From Halocaridina rubra (taxonomy: Eukaryota; Arthropoda; Malacostraca; Decapoda; Atyidae): a stretch of 64,000 nucleotides of DNA. Below are positions 44,096 through 55,973 of this stretch, one piece after another. The notes under the pieces are model-generated. The model was given only the letters and a program-made list of their open reading frames with translations. It was not told the DNA's origin and searched no databases. The position numbers and the translations under genes were made by a program. Within the stretch, counting starts at the first letter, position 1, and the number at the start of each line of letters is the position of its first letter. The DNA lies in contig JAXCGZ010007707.1 in assembly GCA_037179515.1 (NCBI GenBank), positions 5,001 to 69,000 of the forward strand, read 5' to 3'.

Positions 44096-45377
44096 TTGCA
44101 GTTGATTTTAAGTGAAAAAGTAGAGATAAAAGAAAGAGGACGACATACACCTGTTTTATCCATTCTACAAAAAAGTACTAGCAGGAGCAAAGAATATACA
44201 CGCCAGTTTAGTGTCAGTGTTTACCAGAAAAGTTATTGGCTTTGTGGCTGTGACGAAAAGAATGCTTTATTCTGTATTCCATGCTTACTATTTGGTGAAG
44301 ACTCTTCATGGAATAAAAGTGGCGTGACTGACTTGAGGCATTTTCCACAAAAAATAATGAAACATGAGCAGTCAACCAAGCATATGAATAACGTTATTAA
44401 TTTGTCAATGCTGCGCAAAGTGAACATTGCAGTTCAAATTGAGTCAGCATACAAGATTTTGATGGTGAAACACAATGAAGAGGTTGAAAAAATAGAAATG
44501 TAGTGTCTGAAATTATAAACTACGTAAAATTCTGTGGCAAATTTGAGCTCCCTCTTAGAGGACATGATGAAACCTCGAGCTCCAAAAATCCAGGTGTATT
44601 TCAAGGCCTAGTTGATTTTGCCTGTAGTTTGGATTCTAGCTTAGAAGCTCATATACATAATGCTACAGTGTCCAAAGGAACATCAATATCAATACAAATG
44701 AACTTTTAGGATCTGTTAGAAATTTGCAAAAACAAAATCAAGGAAAAAGTGAAGAATTCTGAATACTTGGCAGGTATGTGTGATGAAACAATGGATATTT
44801 AAAATAAAACACAAATGGTGATTGTTCTAAGGTACGAGCAACAAGGCAAACCTGTTGAGAGATTCTGGGGTATTTTTAGGGTAACAATCAAACAGCAGAA
44901 GTATTGTCAAGTGTCTTGTTAAAAGAGCTGCAGATTTTAATTGGTGATCTACCGCATGAGCTCATTGCTCAAACTTATGATGGAGCAGCTATGTTAACTG
45001 GTGTCAACAAAGGTGTGCAAACTAAAGTAAGAGAAGTGTATACCATACCAGTGCTCACATTATACACTGTTATGGGCTCCAACTGAACCTGATTCTTCAG
45101 CAGGCGACATCGCAGAATACCAAAGTTACAGCTTGTCAGGAATGCCAACATTTTCTTCAAAATATCCGCAAAGAATTACAGCATTGGAGAATACTGCAGA
45201 CAGTCGAATTCCAAGGCTTTCTGCAACACGGGATTTCAAGAGCAGAACAGTTAATGCTGTGCAGGGGATGAAAGATGCTCTGATTGAGTATAGTGGATCT
45301 GCAGCAGTGGGTATCAAGAAAATTCTGAGTGATCCTGAATTTGAGTTTTGGTTGGAATTTTTTATCCAAAGTGATGC
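44096..45377 (+). pseudogene. hAT transposase, N-terminal and central parts
   Basis: 44096-44503 encodes a TTF-type zinc finger region (YWLCGCDEKNALFCIPCLLF, DLRHFPQKIMKHEQSTKHMN). 44503-44709 and on carries the DUF4371-like RNase H region (YVKFCGKFELPLRGHDETSS, GVFQGLVDFACSLD, AGMCDETMDI, ELIAQTYDGAAMLTGVNKGV). Several stops and frameshifts (near 44503, 44709, 44800, 45085) make it non-coding. It ends abruptly at 45377 where the gypsy cassette begins. Confidence 0.85.
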
Positions 45378-45553
45378 TGTAGTGGCATAGTGTATTTTCT
45401 TTCTTTATTTGGAGTGTGAGGGAGGTCGTGGTGACTGGGGGCGTTTGATGCTGCGACTGTAAATGTAACTGGACGAGAACTGAAACCAGACCACCCAACT
45501 CCGGACCTCCCTCACACTCCAAATAAAGAAAGAAAATACACTATGCCACTACA
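45378..45553 (+). repeat. 176-bp LTR-like unit with perfect 50-bp inverted arms
   Basis: Arms 45378-45427 and 45504-45553 are exact reverse complements around a 76-bp centre. It is TG...CA bounded like an LTR. The last 41 bases (from ACACTCC) recur at 47929-47969 as the right end of the cassette. Confidence 0.88.
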
Positions 45554-47969
45554 ACACTCCCCTGCCACTTTTCAACGTTTGATGGACAATTTATTTAGAA
45601 ACCTTGATTTTGTATTTATTTACCTGGATGATATTCTGATATTTTCAGAGAATACAGAAGAGCACAAGAAACATTTGTCTATAGTATTTGAAATCCTAAG
45701 CTCTAATAATCTTAAAATTTCTATTGATAAATGTGAATTCTTTAAAAATGAAATAGAATATTTAGGATATTTGATCACTGCTAATGGTTTAAAACCTGGT
45801 TCTCATAAACAGACAGATATTGTTGATTTTCCTAAGCCAGCAGATTCTGCTGCCTTACGTAGGTTTATAGGAATGCTCAATTACTATAGACAAATGGTAC
45901 CGCATTTTGCTGATGTTGTATATCCTTTGACCGAATTAATTAGATTACAACCTAAATCTAAAGAACTAGTATGGAATTCGGAAGCAGAATCTGCCTTTGT
46001 AAATGCTAAAGAGTCACTTAACAATGCTTGCACCATTGCATATTTCACTAGTAAGTGTAATTCTCCTCTGCATTTGGTGACTGATTGTTCCCAAGTGGCA
46101 GCTGGAGCTGCGTTACACCAAATTCAGGATGGTAAATTTGTCCCTATTGAATTCTTTTCAAAGAAATTATCAGAAACTCAGAGGTGTTATTCTACTTTTG
46201 ACCGAGAACTGCTTGCTGCGTATCTGGCTGTACTAATATTTAAACATGTAATTGAAGGACGTGAAACCGTTTTATTTACTGATCATAAACCCCTTGTTTT
46301 TGCATTTAAGAATCCTCATACAGCCAAGTCAGTTAGACAGCAGTGATATTGGTCTTTAATTAGCGAGTATATATCAGATGTTGTACATATCAAGGGTGCA
46401 GACAATACTGTAGCAGATTGTCTTTCCAGACCATTACCTGTATCTTCTGTCTCAGTGGACTTACATGATTTAACCAGTATAGCTGAGAGCCAATCCACTG
46501 ACACAGAAATTCTTAATTACAGAGAGAGATTGAAAATTTTCAAAATTCAGAATCATGACTTATATTGTGACGTGTCAACACCCCATCCAAGACCATTTCT
46601 TCCCTTAGCTTGTCGTAAATCAGTATTTCAACTTATGCATAACATTTCACATCCAGGAGTCAAAGGTACGTTGCGCCTTATCAAAGCTAGGTACTTTTGG
46701 CCTAATATGGATCGAGATATTCGAAGTTGGACTAAAGAGTGTACTTCTTGTCAGCAAGTTAAAGTGCACCGCCATACCCGTGCTCCAATTACAAATTTTA
46801 CAGCACCTTTTGGGAGATTTGAATTTGTACATTTAGATATTGTTGGTCCTCTCCCTCCTAGTAAAGTCCCTGGCCAGTCTTTTACAGCACCAGAACAATA
46901 CGTTCTTACCTGTATTGACAGTTCTACTAGATGGTTGGAAGCCATCCCCATCACAGATATTTCTGCTACCACTGTTGCTTTTGCTTTTATTAAAGGTTGG
47001 GTATCTCGTTTTGGAGTGCCATTATATGTTTTTACTGATAGAGGTGCTCAGTTTGAATATGCATTATTTCAGCAACTTTCCTGTATAATTGGATTTCATA
47101 GACTGCGTACCACTTCATATCACCCTCAGTCTAATGGCATGGTTGAAAGATCACATAGAGTATTGAAAGTATCTCTGATGGCATGTAAAGATGATGGGCT
47201 TGCTTCTTTACCAATAGTACTTTTAGGTTTAAGATGTGTCCCCACAGAGTCTGGAGTTTCTCCATTTACTTTGGTAACAGAAAGTATGCTACTTAGTCCT
47301 AAAATCATGGTAACATCTGAAATTCCTTCTTTTGCACAACAAAAAGAAATTGTCACTGAATTTGTATCTCGAATGCGTGAGTTAGATTTTTCTGAATCCT
47401 CTTATGGATACCTTCATTCATCCACTGTTAAACCTTATGTTCCAAAAGATCTCGAATCCTGTACACATGTTTGGGTTAGAGTGGATCGTGTACGTCGCCC
47501 TTTAGAGGCTCCCTACTTTGGTCCACTTGAAGTTGTGGAACGTGGTGATAAATATTTTATTTTACGTCAGCTTTCTGGAAATTTAACTACTGTATCAAAT
47601 AAAACTTTACATGACAATATAACACAATGTTCTGTAAAAGGTGATATTGCAAATCATAATGTTTCTTATGTGATTAATAATTTGAACTATTTACCTGATT
47701 CTGTACAACAGTTGTTCCAAGATTTTCCCTCACTCTTGTCCTGTGTTAAGCCTCTTACAGCTAATAAGTCTTTCAAGAATTCTAATGTTTTTCATTATAT
47801 AGATACAGGGAGTTCTCCTCCGACATTTGCTAGATGTCGTCCGTTGGCTCCAGACAAATATTCTGCTGCCAAGGAAATATTTAAACAGTTGTTGGATATG
47901 GGAATTGTACAACCTTCTAAATCACCTTACACTCCAAATAAAGAAAGAAAATACACTATGCCACTACAA
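45554..47969 (+). pseudogene. Gypsy pol with permuted order (RT-C, RNase H, integrase, RT-N linker)
   Basis: One reading frame (starting at the Met codon 45543) runs about 800 codons with a single in-frame TGA at 46344-46346. In order: second half of RT with YLDDILIF (catalytic DD); RNase H (LVTDCSQVAAGAAL, YSTFDRELLA, FTDHKPL); integrase HHCC finger (HNISHPG..., CTSCQQVK) and DDE core (HLDIVGP, FTDRGAQFE, YHPQSNGMVERSH); integrase C-terminal part; then DTGSSPPTFARCRPLAPDKY and LLDMGIVQPSKSPY, which in Ty3/gypsy elements lie before the RT core. About 80 RT residues between the two ends, including the first catalytic Asp, are absent. Confidence 0.85.
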
Positions 47970-47973
47970 CGCC

Positions 47974-48647
47974 TCACTTTGACATTATATTTTCTCAGCT
48001 TCAATTTAGAAATATTAATGCAGTTAAGGCTAATGCCTTTTTAACAGCTTTTGCCTCTTCAGTTCAGAAATTTAGAAAGAGACTGAAAATTTAATACAGA
48101 TAAAGCAGTCGCTGCAAAAAAGGTTTGTAGCGTAATTTTATTGCAGTGTAGAACGAGATTAAGTTTCATGAATCATTTGGAAGCTAGCCAGTCACTACTG
48201 GTGAGTAATTTTTCAACATATACTGAAAAATTCCCTAGTGATGCACTTGAGCAAGCAGTTGCAGCCTATCCCATGCTCGGAAATTATAAATTGAGAACTG
48301 AACTATACCGTATTCAAGAGAAGATTTGTGCAAATCGGAAAAACTTATTGACTTGCTAGAGATGATAAATGACAGTCATCTGCAGTCAACATTTTCAGAA
48401 ACTGTCAAGCTGTTAAAATTTTTTAATAAAAACTCCAATGACAACAGCAGAAGCAGAAAGATGTATTTCAACCTTGAAAAGAATCAAACTTTTTTTGAGC
48501 AGTACAATGGTGAATGAAAGATTGACTGCTCTAGCAATGATATCGATTGAAAACACGATGATTAATGAAATGAAAGATTGTAATGAAAAAGTTATAAACC
48601 ATTTTGCGACATCAAAAATTCGACGCTTGGATTTTATATTCAAATAG
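47974..48647 (+). pseudogene. hAT transposase, C-terminal part
   Basis: HFDIIFSQLQFRNINAVKAN resumes the transposase after the insertion; 48141-48359 (LEQAVAAYPMLGNYKLRTEL) follows; 48438-48647 is the hAT dimerisation domain (TTAEAERCISTLKRIKLFLS, NERLTALAMISIENTM). Frame breaks between the segments. Confidence 0.85.
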
Positions 48648-48864
48648 TTGTAATTATCTTCTCTCCACCAGCAGGACTGTGACGATCTCTACGGTTGCGT
48701 ATATGTGAATGTTTATCATTATTAGATTTAGTTTAATTTTAAAAATTATCACTATTAACGTTTATTATGCTGTTCTATGAGGCTTGCAGTCACACAGGTC
48801 CCCCCCCCCCATTCTATTTTTTGACAAGCCGCCACTGCCTATAGGGCAATTGTCTTAGGATAAA

Positions 48865-48953
48865 AGCACCATTTTATATGTCGCAATTAGCCCCCATTCA
48901 AATGAGGTTGGACACAGATATGTTGGAGTTGGGAATCAAGGCTGGATACCACA
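48865..48953 (-). repeat. tRNA-derived SINE (S1), tail half
   Basis: CACCATTTTATATGTCGCAA, CCCATTCAAATGAGGTTGGA, AATCAAGGCTGGATACC, then replaced by an ACAACAAC/AAT repeat. Confidence 0.7.
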
Positions 48954-48964
48954 ACAACAACATC

Positions 48965-48966
<2 letters not shown>

Positions 48967-49035
<69 letters not shown>
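48967..49035. repeat. (AAT)n microsatellite
   Basis: About 23 AAT units. Confidence 0.97.
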
Positions 49036-49037
<2 letters not shown>

Positions 49038-49311
49038 TTAATTGTCAACTTTAAATAATACCTAAATAATAAAACCTAAATAATTAAATAAATAAGTGCT
49101 TAATAATATGCTAATGGTCAATAATGATATAATCCGATTATTTTTAATTATTTTGCTATTTTCGTTTGTATTTGCTAATTTTATTATTATGCTCAAGGGA
49201 ATATTTCTAGATCTAAAGTTTGTATAGTTGCTCTTTGTTAGAACCACTTAGGGTTACCGAGAGGGTAGAAACATTTGTCATTTGGTAATATTACTTCTGT
49301 CGAGTTAGCAG
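49036..49311. other. AT-rich intergenic sequence, nothing recognised
   Basis: AATAATAAATA-type low complexity, then unique sequence. Confidence 0.5.
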
Positions 49312-49525
49312 TAGTCACCTTGGCTCAAGCGGTAGCGTCGGCGATTTTGAGGCGTCAGGTCGAGGGTTCGCGCCCCGTCACGGTCTGAAGTTAGCAAGGG
49401 CATGCACTAAGGGTAACGACTACATATGCCAAAATAAGCCCTTCGCAAAAAGGCAACCGTCCTAGCCCGTGACGTAAAACCGGAACTCCTGTAGAATTAG
49501 CAGCTTCACTGAGTGCAACGTAAAT
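49312..49525 (+). repeat. tRNA-related SINE (family S2)
   Basis: GTCACCTTGGCTCAAGCGGT (A-box-like), GGTCGAGGGTTCGCGCCCCG (B-box), then a unique body AAGGGCATGCACTAAGGGTA and AAGCCCTTCGCAAAAAGGCA. Different body from S1 and S3. Confidence 0.55.
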
Positions 49526-49589
49526 GATGGAAAATTATATTCAAGACCTTCAAGTTTCCCTCCTTTTGCATTTACCTTCCACAAGGACT

Positions 49590-49650
49590 AACATATTTTG
49601 CTCTGGATAAGCCACCCCCCTTATAAGGGCGATTATGGGTTTTGTATATA
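49590..49650 (+). repeat. LINE-A type 3' terminus
   Basis: TGGATAAGCCACCCCCCTTA, TAAGGGCGATTATGGGTTTT then GTATATAG: the same end as before the (TA)n arrays at 30034 and 30880, here with a very short TA tail. Confidence 0.5.
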
Positions 49651-49761
49651 GATAGTGAGATATTACTCTCAAGTCTTCCTTAAAGACTACTATTCATGTA
49701 TTCACACAGGTGGCTGTATCTCGCAAGCTTCTTCGGAGACTAATTATCGGTTTTGGTTTTC

Positions 49762-49785
49762 ACACACACACACACACACACACAC
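49762..49785. repeat. (CA)n microsatellite, left flank of copy B3
   Basis: Twelve CA units joining directly to LINE-B sequence (TGAGAGGCTGAGG). Confidence 0.9.
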
Positions 49786-50173
49786 TGAGAGGCTGAGGGA
49801 ATTAGACTTACCATCACTCGAAGCTAGAAGAGTGAGGGGGGATATGGTGACAGTCTTTAAATTCCTTCATGGTTATGACAGAGTGGATAGGGATCGATAT
49901 TTTGATATGGCTGGCTCTAGAACTAGAGGTCATAGTTTGAAGCTTCGTAAGAAAACTTGTTTGCAGGATGTAAGGAAATACTTTTTCAGTGTAAGAGTAG
50001 TTGATAATTGGAATTCGCTAAGCGAGGAGGTAGTTAATGCTATCTGAATCCATAGTTTTAAGGACAAGTATGATAAGCATCACTAAGTCTAAAATGGAAC
50101 CGATGAGGAGACGGGAAGATACGAGCTTTGGGCTCTTTCCCGTAAACACAATTAGGTAATCACAATTAGGTAA

Positions 50174-50176
<3 letters not shown>
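49786..50176 (+). mobile_element. LINE-B copy B3, 3' end only
   Basis: RT C-terminus (RLRELDLPSLEARRVRGDMV, SRTRGHSLKLRKK) with an early stop after NAI, 3' UTR, stem-loop 50111-50143 and a doubled AATTAGGTAATCAC tail running into (CA)n. Flanked by CA repeats on both sides. Confidence 0.9.

Positions 50177-50228
<52 letters not shown>
50177..50228. repeat. (CA)n between copies B3 and B4
   Basis: About 26 CA units linking the B3 tail to the truncated 5' end of B4. Confidence 0.95.
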
Positions 50229-50230
<2 letters not shown>

Positions 50231-50590
50231 AGAAAGCTTGGAGTAGTATGTGGTCCTGAGGATAATGTAAACATACACCAACTAGGTAAATATTCGAGGG
50301 AAGGAAAGCCGAGACCAACAAAAGTAACCTTTGAGAGAGGGGAAACATGTAGGGAAATATTGTTGAGAAAAAAAAGTCTAAAAGACCTTCAAGAATTCAA
50401 AGAAGTGTTCATTAGACGATACAGAACACAGGAAGAGATGGGAAAGATCAAAAACTTGTTGCAAGAGGCAAGAAGGTTAAATGATGAAAGAAATGAAGAA
50501 GAGAAGAAAAATTTTCATTACAGAGTTCTTCCAGACAAAGGGGAGATAAAGAAGATAATGACAGAAGATCAGGGGATGGGGCCTCATTAA
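50229..50590 (+). pseudogene. LINE-B B4 ORF1, C-terminal domain
   Basis: 5'-truncated ORF1p C-terminal domain (KLGVVCGPEDNVNIHQLGKY-like start, VTFERGETCREILLRKKSLK, RYRTQEEMGKIKNLLQEARR), ending GMGPH-TAA. The nucleic-acid-binding chaperone domain of ORF1p is partly kept. Confidence 0.8.
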
Positions 50591-50592
50591 GA

Positions 50593-53415
50593 TTGTTATA
50601 CACAAATGCTGATGGATTAGCTGGTAAGGCAGTAGAATTAAAAGATAGGATTCACAACAGTAAGGCAGATATAGTAGCAATTACAGAGACTAAGTTGAGT
50701 GAGGACATAAACAGTGTCACAGTTTTTCCTAAGGGTTTCAGAATACTAAGGGTTGAAAGATCTGAGAGGACTGGTGGAGGGATAGCACTGCTCATAAGTG
50801 AAAGGATTCAAGTCGAAGAAATAAACTTGGCTATAGAAAGTGAGTTCAAGGAATTTCTTGTTGCTCGCATAAATACTGGGTCAGAGAGCATTATAATAAC
50901 TGTTGTATACAACCCACCAAGGAACCAAAATAGGCTTGAAGTTTATGAGGAAAGTCATATAGGTACTATTGAAGTCATAAACTCAGTTGTTAACATGGCA
51001 CGGGAAAGAAAATGTAGGATTTTGATTATGGGAGACTTTAATCATAAAGAGATAGATTGGATAAATCTTGACCCACACAGTGGTGAGGACTCATTCGGGG
51101 CAAGATTCCTAGATTGCGTACAAGGGAATTTCCTACACCAACATGTAATGGAACCAACAAGGGCCAGGGGTGGGGATGAGCCATCACTACTTGATCTAGT
51201 GTTCACAGATAATGTGTTGGATATTGAAAAAATTGAGTATGAACCACCAATTGGAAAGAGTGACCACTGTGTGTTGTTGATGGAGTATATCATTGAAGAT
51301 ATTCTTACTGAGAGTAGAGGCACTGAGGACATGAGGAGGAACTATCCGAAAAGAGATTACATCAAAATGAATGAGCTTTTTGCAGTTATTGACTGGAGAA
51401 CCTTATTTTACAACAAATCTGTACAAGAAATGTATGACATCTTTTGTGAGAAATATGGGAAGATAGTAGATTGCTGCATACCTGTCACCAAAGTAGGTGT
51501 AATTCATGCCAGAGAGAAATGGTTCGATAATGGGTGTAAAAGAGCTAAGGAGTGGAGAGACAAATGCTGGAAAAGGTATAGGAGGAGAAAAAACATAAAT
51601 GCCTGGCAAACCTACAAAAGAGCAAGAAATGACTACCTAAGTAAAAGGAGAGAAGCAGAGAGAGACTATGAGAGGGACATCACCAGGAAGGCTAAAGAAA
51701 ATCCCAAGCTTTTTCACAGCTTTATCAGAGGAAAACTGAAGGTAAAAGAACAGGTTTTAAGGCTAAAGAGAGCGGATGGAAGCATCACTGAGACGGATGA
51801 AGAGATCTGCAAAGAATTGAACAAGGAGTTTCAGTCTGTATTTACAGTAGAAAATACCCCACCCCCTCAGATTGCAGTGATAGAAGCTCAAGGGCCGGTA
51901 TTAGAGAACATCAACCTTACAGCCACAGAGGTATGCAAAGCGCTGATGGATTTAGATGTTCATAAAGCTACAGGTCCTGATGACATATCCCCTCATGTGC
52001 TTAAAAATTGCGCAAACACAATATCAGTGGCACTAAGTATCATATTTAAGGAGTCACTGGAGTCAGGGGAGATTCCAAGATGCTGGAAACAAGCAAATGT
52101 GATACCTATTTTCAAAAAGGGAAGGAGGGATACGGCTCTGAACTATAGACCAGTTTCCTAGAGCAGCATAGTTTGCAAAGTTATGGAGAAACTACTAAGG
52201 AAACATATCTCTCTTCACTTGGAATCCTTCAATTTTTTGTCAGTGAGGCAACATGGCTTCAGAGAAGGTAGATCAACAGTAACAAACTTATTAGAATTTT
52301 ATGATGAGGTAAGCCAAATCTTACAGGAAAGAGAGGGCTGGGCAGATTGCATATTCCTAGACTTCCAGAAAGCGTTTGACACTGTTCCACATGGGAGACT
52401 TATTAGGAAGCTGCAATCAATGGCTAGAATAGGTGGAAATGTTTTGGAATGGATAAAAACTTACTTAGAAGGAAGGGAACAGAGGGTTAGAGTAAGACAC
52501 TCAGTGTCTGAATGGAGAAGAGTTAGTAGTGGAGTTCCACAGGGTTCAGTTTTAGGGCCACTTTTGTTCCTTGTATATGTAAATGACCTACCAGAGTCTG
52601 TAAATTCATTCATGAATATGTTTGCAGATGATGCAAAGATTGTGAAGAAAGTAAAAAATGAGAACAATGGTAGAGAACTTCAGGAGGATCTAAATAATCT
52701 GCATGAGTGGTCAGAAAAGTGGCTAATGAAATTCAATACTTCAAAATGTAAGGTAATGAGAATGGGTACAAGTGCAAGAAGGCCCAAGCTTGACTACTCG
52801 GTGGCTGGAGTACAACTTCAAGAGACAGAAAATGAGAGAGATCTAGGAGTAAACATACTGGCAGATTTGTCTCCAGAAATACATATAAATGGCATATTAA
52901 GGGGAGCATATGCATTCTTATCAAATGTAAGGGTAGCCTTCAGGCACATGGACAAGGAAATGTTCAGAAATATTTATGTAATGTATGTGAGGCCAAAACT
53001 CGAATATGCAGCCCCCTTTTGGAATCCGCACTTGAAAAAGCACATAGCTAAGCTTGAAAAAGTTCAAAGACATGCAACGAAACTGGTGCCAGAAATACGC
53101 AATCTCAGTTATGATGAGAGGCTGAGGGAATTAGACTTACCATCACTCGAAGCTAGAAAAGTGAGGGGGGATATGGTGACAGTCTTTAAATTCCTTCATG
53201 GTTATGATAGAGTGGATAGGGATCGATATTTTGATATGGCTGGCTCTAGAACTAGAGGTCATAGTTTGAAGCTTCGTAAGAAAAGTTCTTTGCAGGATGT
53301 AAGGAAATACTTTTTCAGTGTAAGAGTAGTTGATAATTGGAATTGGCTAAGCGAGGAGGTAGTTAATGCTATCTCAATCCATAGTTTTAAGGACAGGTAT
53401 GATAAGTATCACTAA
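50593..53415 (+). pseudogene. LINE-B B4 ORF2 (endonuclease and RT), one nonsense codon
   Basis: About 940 codons in one frame. APE endonuclease: LYTNADGLAGK, VAITETKLSE, ILIMGDFNHKEIDW, GKSDHCVLL. RT: FLDFQKAFDTVPHG, SSGVPQGSVLGPLLFLVYVN, FADDAKIVKK. A TAG at 52159-52161 (after NYRPVS) is the only interruption. The start codon listed is not an ATG; see the ORF1/ORF2 overlap finding. Confidence 0.9.
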
Positions 53416-53502
53416 GTCTAAAATGGAACCGATGAGGAGACGGGAAGATACGAGCTTTGGGCTCTTTCCCGTAAACACAATTAGGTAATCACAATTAGGT
53501 AA

Positions 53503-53519
53503 TCACACACACACACACA

Positions 53520-53550
<31 letters not shown>
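53503..53550. repeat. (CA)n between copies B4 and B5
   Basis: CA array with one CAGACA variant. Confidence 0.95.
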
Positions 53551-53553
<3 letters not shown>

Positions 53554-55887
53554 GGTGAGGACTCATTCGGGGCAAGATTCCTAGATTGCGTACAAGGGAA
53601 TTTCCTACACCAACATGTAATGGAACCAACAAGAGCCAGGGGTGGGGATGAGCCATCACTACTTGATCTAGTGTTCACAGATAATGTGTTGGATATTGAA
53701 AATATTGAGTATGAACCACCAGTTGGAAAGAGTGACCACTGTGTGTTGTTGATGGAGTATATCATTGAAGATATTCTTCCTGAGAGTAGAGGCACTGAGG
53801 ACATGAGGAGGAACTATCCGAAAGGAGATTACATCAAAATGAATGAGCTTTTTGCAGTTATTGACTGGAGAACCTTATTTTGCAACAAATCTGTACAAGA
53901 AATGTATGACATCTTTTGTGAGAAATATGGGAAGATAGTAGATTGCTGCATAACTGTCACCAAAGTAGGTGTAATTCATGTCAGAGAGAAATAGTTCGAT
54001 AATGGGTGTAAAAGAGCTAAGGAGTGGAGAGACAAATGCTGGAAAAGGTATAGGAGGAGAAAAAACATAAATGCCTGGCAAACCTACAAAAGAGCAAGAA
54101 ATGACTACCTAAGTAAAAGGAGAGAGGCAGAGAGAGATTATGAGAGTTACATCACCAGGAAGGCTAAAGAAAATCCCAAGCTTTTCCACAGCTTTATCAG
54201 AGGAAAACTGAAGGTAAAAGAACAGGTTTTAAGGCTAAAGAGAGCGGATGGAAGCATCACTGAGACGGACGAAGAGATCTGCAAAGAACTGAACAAGATG
54301 TTTCAGTCAGTATTTACAGTAGAAAATACCTCACCCCCTCAGATTGCAGTGATAGAAGCTCAAGGGCCGGTATTAGAGAACATCAACCTTACAGCCACAG
54401 AGGTATGCAAAGCGCTGATGGATTTAGATGTTCATAAAGCTACAGGTCCTGATGACATATCCCCTCATGTGCTTAAAAAATGCGCAAACACAATATCAGT
54501 GGCACTAAGTATCATATTTAAGGAGTCACTAGAGTCGGGGGAGATTCCAAGATGCTGGAAACAAGCAAATGTGCTACCTATCTTCAAAAAGGGAAGGAGG
54601 GATACGGCTCTGAACTATAGACCAGTTTCCTTGACCAGCATAGTTTGCAAAGTTATGGAGAAACTACTAAGGAAACATATCTCTCTTCACTTGGAATCCT
54701 TCAACTTTTTGTCAGTGAGGCAACATGGCTTCAGAGAAGGTAGATCAACAGTAACAAACTTATTAGAATTTTATGATGAGGTAAGCCAAATCTTACAGGA
54801 AAGAGAGGGCTGGGCAGATTGCATATTCCTAGACTTCCAGAAAGCGTTTGACACTGTTCCACATGGGGGACTTATTAGGAAGCTGCACTCAATGGCTAGA
54901 ATAGGTGGAAATGTTTCGGAATGGATAAAAACTTACTTAGAAGGAAGGGAACAGAGGGTTAGAGTAAGACACTCAGTGTCTGAATGGAGAAGAGTTAGTA
55001 GTGGAGTTCCACAGGGTTCAGTTTTAGGGCCACTTTTGTTCCTTGTATATGTAAATGACCTACCAGAGTTTGTAAATTCATTCATGAATATGTTTGCAGA
55101 TGATGCAAAGATTGTGAAGAAAGTAAAAAACGAGAACAATGGTAGAGAACTTCAGGAGGATCTAAATAATCTGCATGAGTGGTCAGAAAAGTGGCTAATG
55201 AAATTCAATACCTCAAAATGTAAGGTAATGAGAATGGGTACAAGTGCAAGAAGGCCCAAGCTTGACTACTCGGTGGCTGGAGTACAACTTCAAGAGACAG
55301 AAAATGAGAGAGATCTAGGAGTAAACATACTGGCAGATTTGTCTCCAGAAATACATATAAATGGCGTAGTAAGGGCAGCATATGCATTCTTATCAAATGT
55401 AAGGGTAGCCTTCAGGCACATGGACAAGGAAATGTTCAGAAATATTTATGTAACCTATGTGAGGCCAAAACTCGAATATGCAGCCCCCTTTTGGAATCCG
55501 CACTTGAAAAAGCACATAGCTAAGCTTGAAAAAGTTCAAAGACATGCCACGAAACTGGTGCCAGAAATACGCAATCTCAGTTATGATGAGAGGCTGAGGG
55601 AATTAGACTTACCATCACTCGAAGCTAGAAAAGTGAGGGGGGATATGGTGACAGTCTTTAAATTCCTTCATGGTTATGATAGAGTGGATAAGGATCGATA
55701 TTTCGATATGGCTGGCTCTAGAACTAGAGGTCATAGTTTGAAGCTTCGTAAGAAAACTTCTTCGCAGGATGTAAGGAAATACTTTTTCAGTGTAAGAGTA
55801 GTTGATAATTGGAATTGGCTAAGCGAGGAGGTAGTTAAAGCTATCTCAATCCATAGTTTTAAGGACAGGTATGATAAGTATCACTAA
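53551..55887 (+). pseudogene. LINE-B B5 ORF2 fragment, one nonsense codon
   Basis: Endonuclease C-terminal part (MEPTRARGGDEPSLLDLVFT, GKSDHCVLLMEYI) and full RT (54298-55887 open) with FADDAKIVKK and FLDFQKAFDTVPHGG. A TAG at 53992-53994 interrupts the frame between them. Confidence 0.88.
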
Positions 55888-55973
55888 GTCTAAAATGGAA
55901 CCGATGAGGAGACGGGAAGATACGAGCTTTGGGCTCTTTCCCGTAAACACAATTAGGTAATCACACACATCAT
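53551..55973 (+). mobile_element. LINE-B copy B5, 5'-truncated in the endonuclease
   Basis: Begins AGTGGTGAGGACTCATTCGG directly after (CA)n; ends with stem-loop 55912-55944 and a single AATTAGGTAATCACACA tail. Confidence 0.92.

Larger units (their letters stand above)
45378..47969 (+). mobile_element. Circularly permuted Ty3/gypsy cassette inserted in hAT
   Basis: Starts TGTAGTGGCATAG at 45378 and ends CTATGCCACTACA at 47969, with a 4-bp duplication ATGC (45374-45377) / ACGC (47970-47973). hAT coding sequence continues on both sides. Inside, the order is second half of RT, RNase H, integrase, then the region that normally precedes RT. No gag, protease, primer-binding site or complete right LTR is present. 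Confidence 0.85.
43644..48837 (+). mobile_element. hAT transposon (ZMYM1/TTF-finger type), with nested gypsy insertion
   Basis: Terminal repeats CAGTGGCGGCTCGTCCAT (43644) and the complement CAGTGGCGGCTTGTCAAA (ending 48837), with an 8-bp target duplication CCTATAGA / CCTATAGG at 43636-43643 and 48838-48845. CAGTGGCGG termini and 8-bp duplications are hAT hallmarks. Without the 2.6-kb insertion the element is about 2.6 kb. Confidence 0.9.
50229..53502 (+). mobile_element. LINE-B copy B4
   Basis: Starts inside ORF1 (AAGAAAGCTTGGAGTAG), contains all of ORF2, the 3' UTR with stem-loop 53440-53472 and a doubled tail, then (CA)n. Confidence 0.92.

Noticed and set aside
45554..47969. Endogenous virus with envelope
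   Set aside because: Only pol domains are present; no gag- or env-like sequence. It is treated as a retrotransposon fragment.
49312..49390. Possible tRNA gene
   Set aside because: Only the promoter boxes are convincing; the arms do not form a full cloverleaf by eye and a SINE-like body follows.
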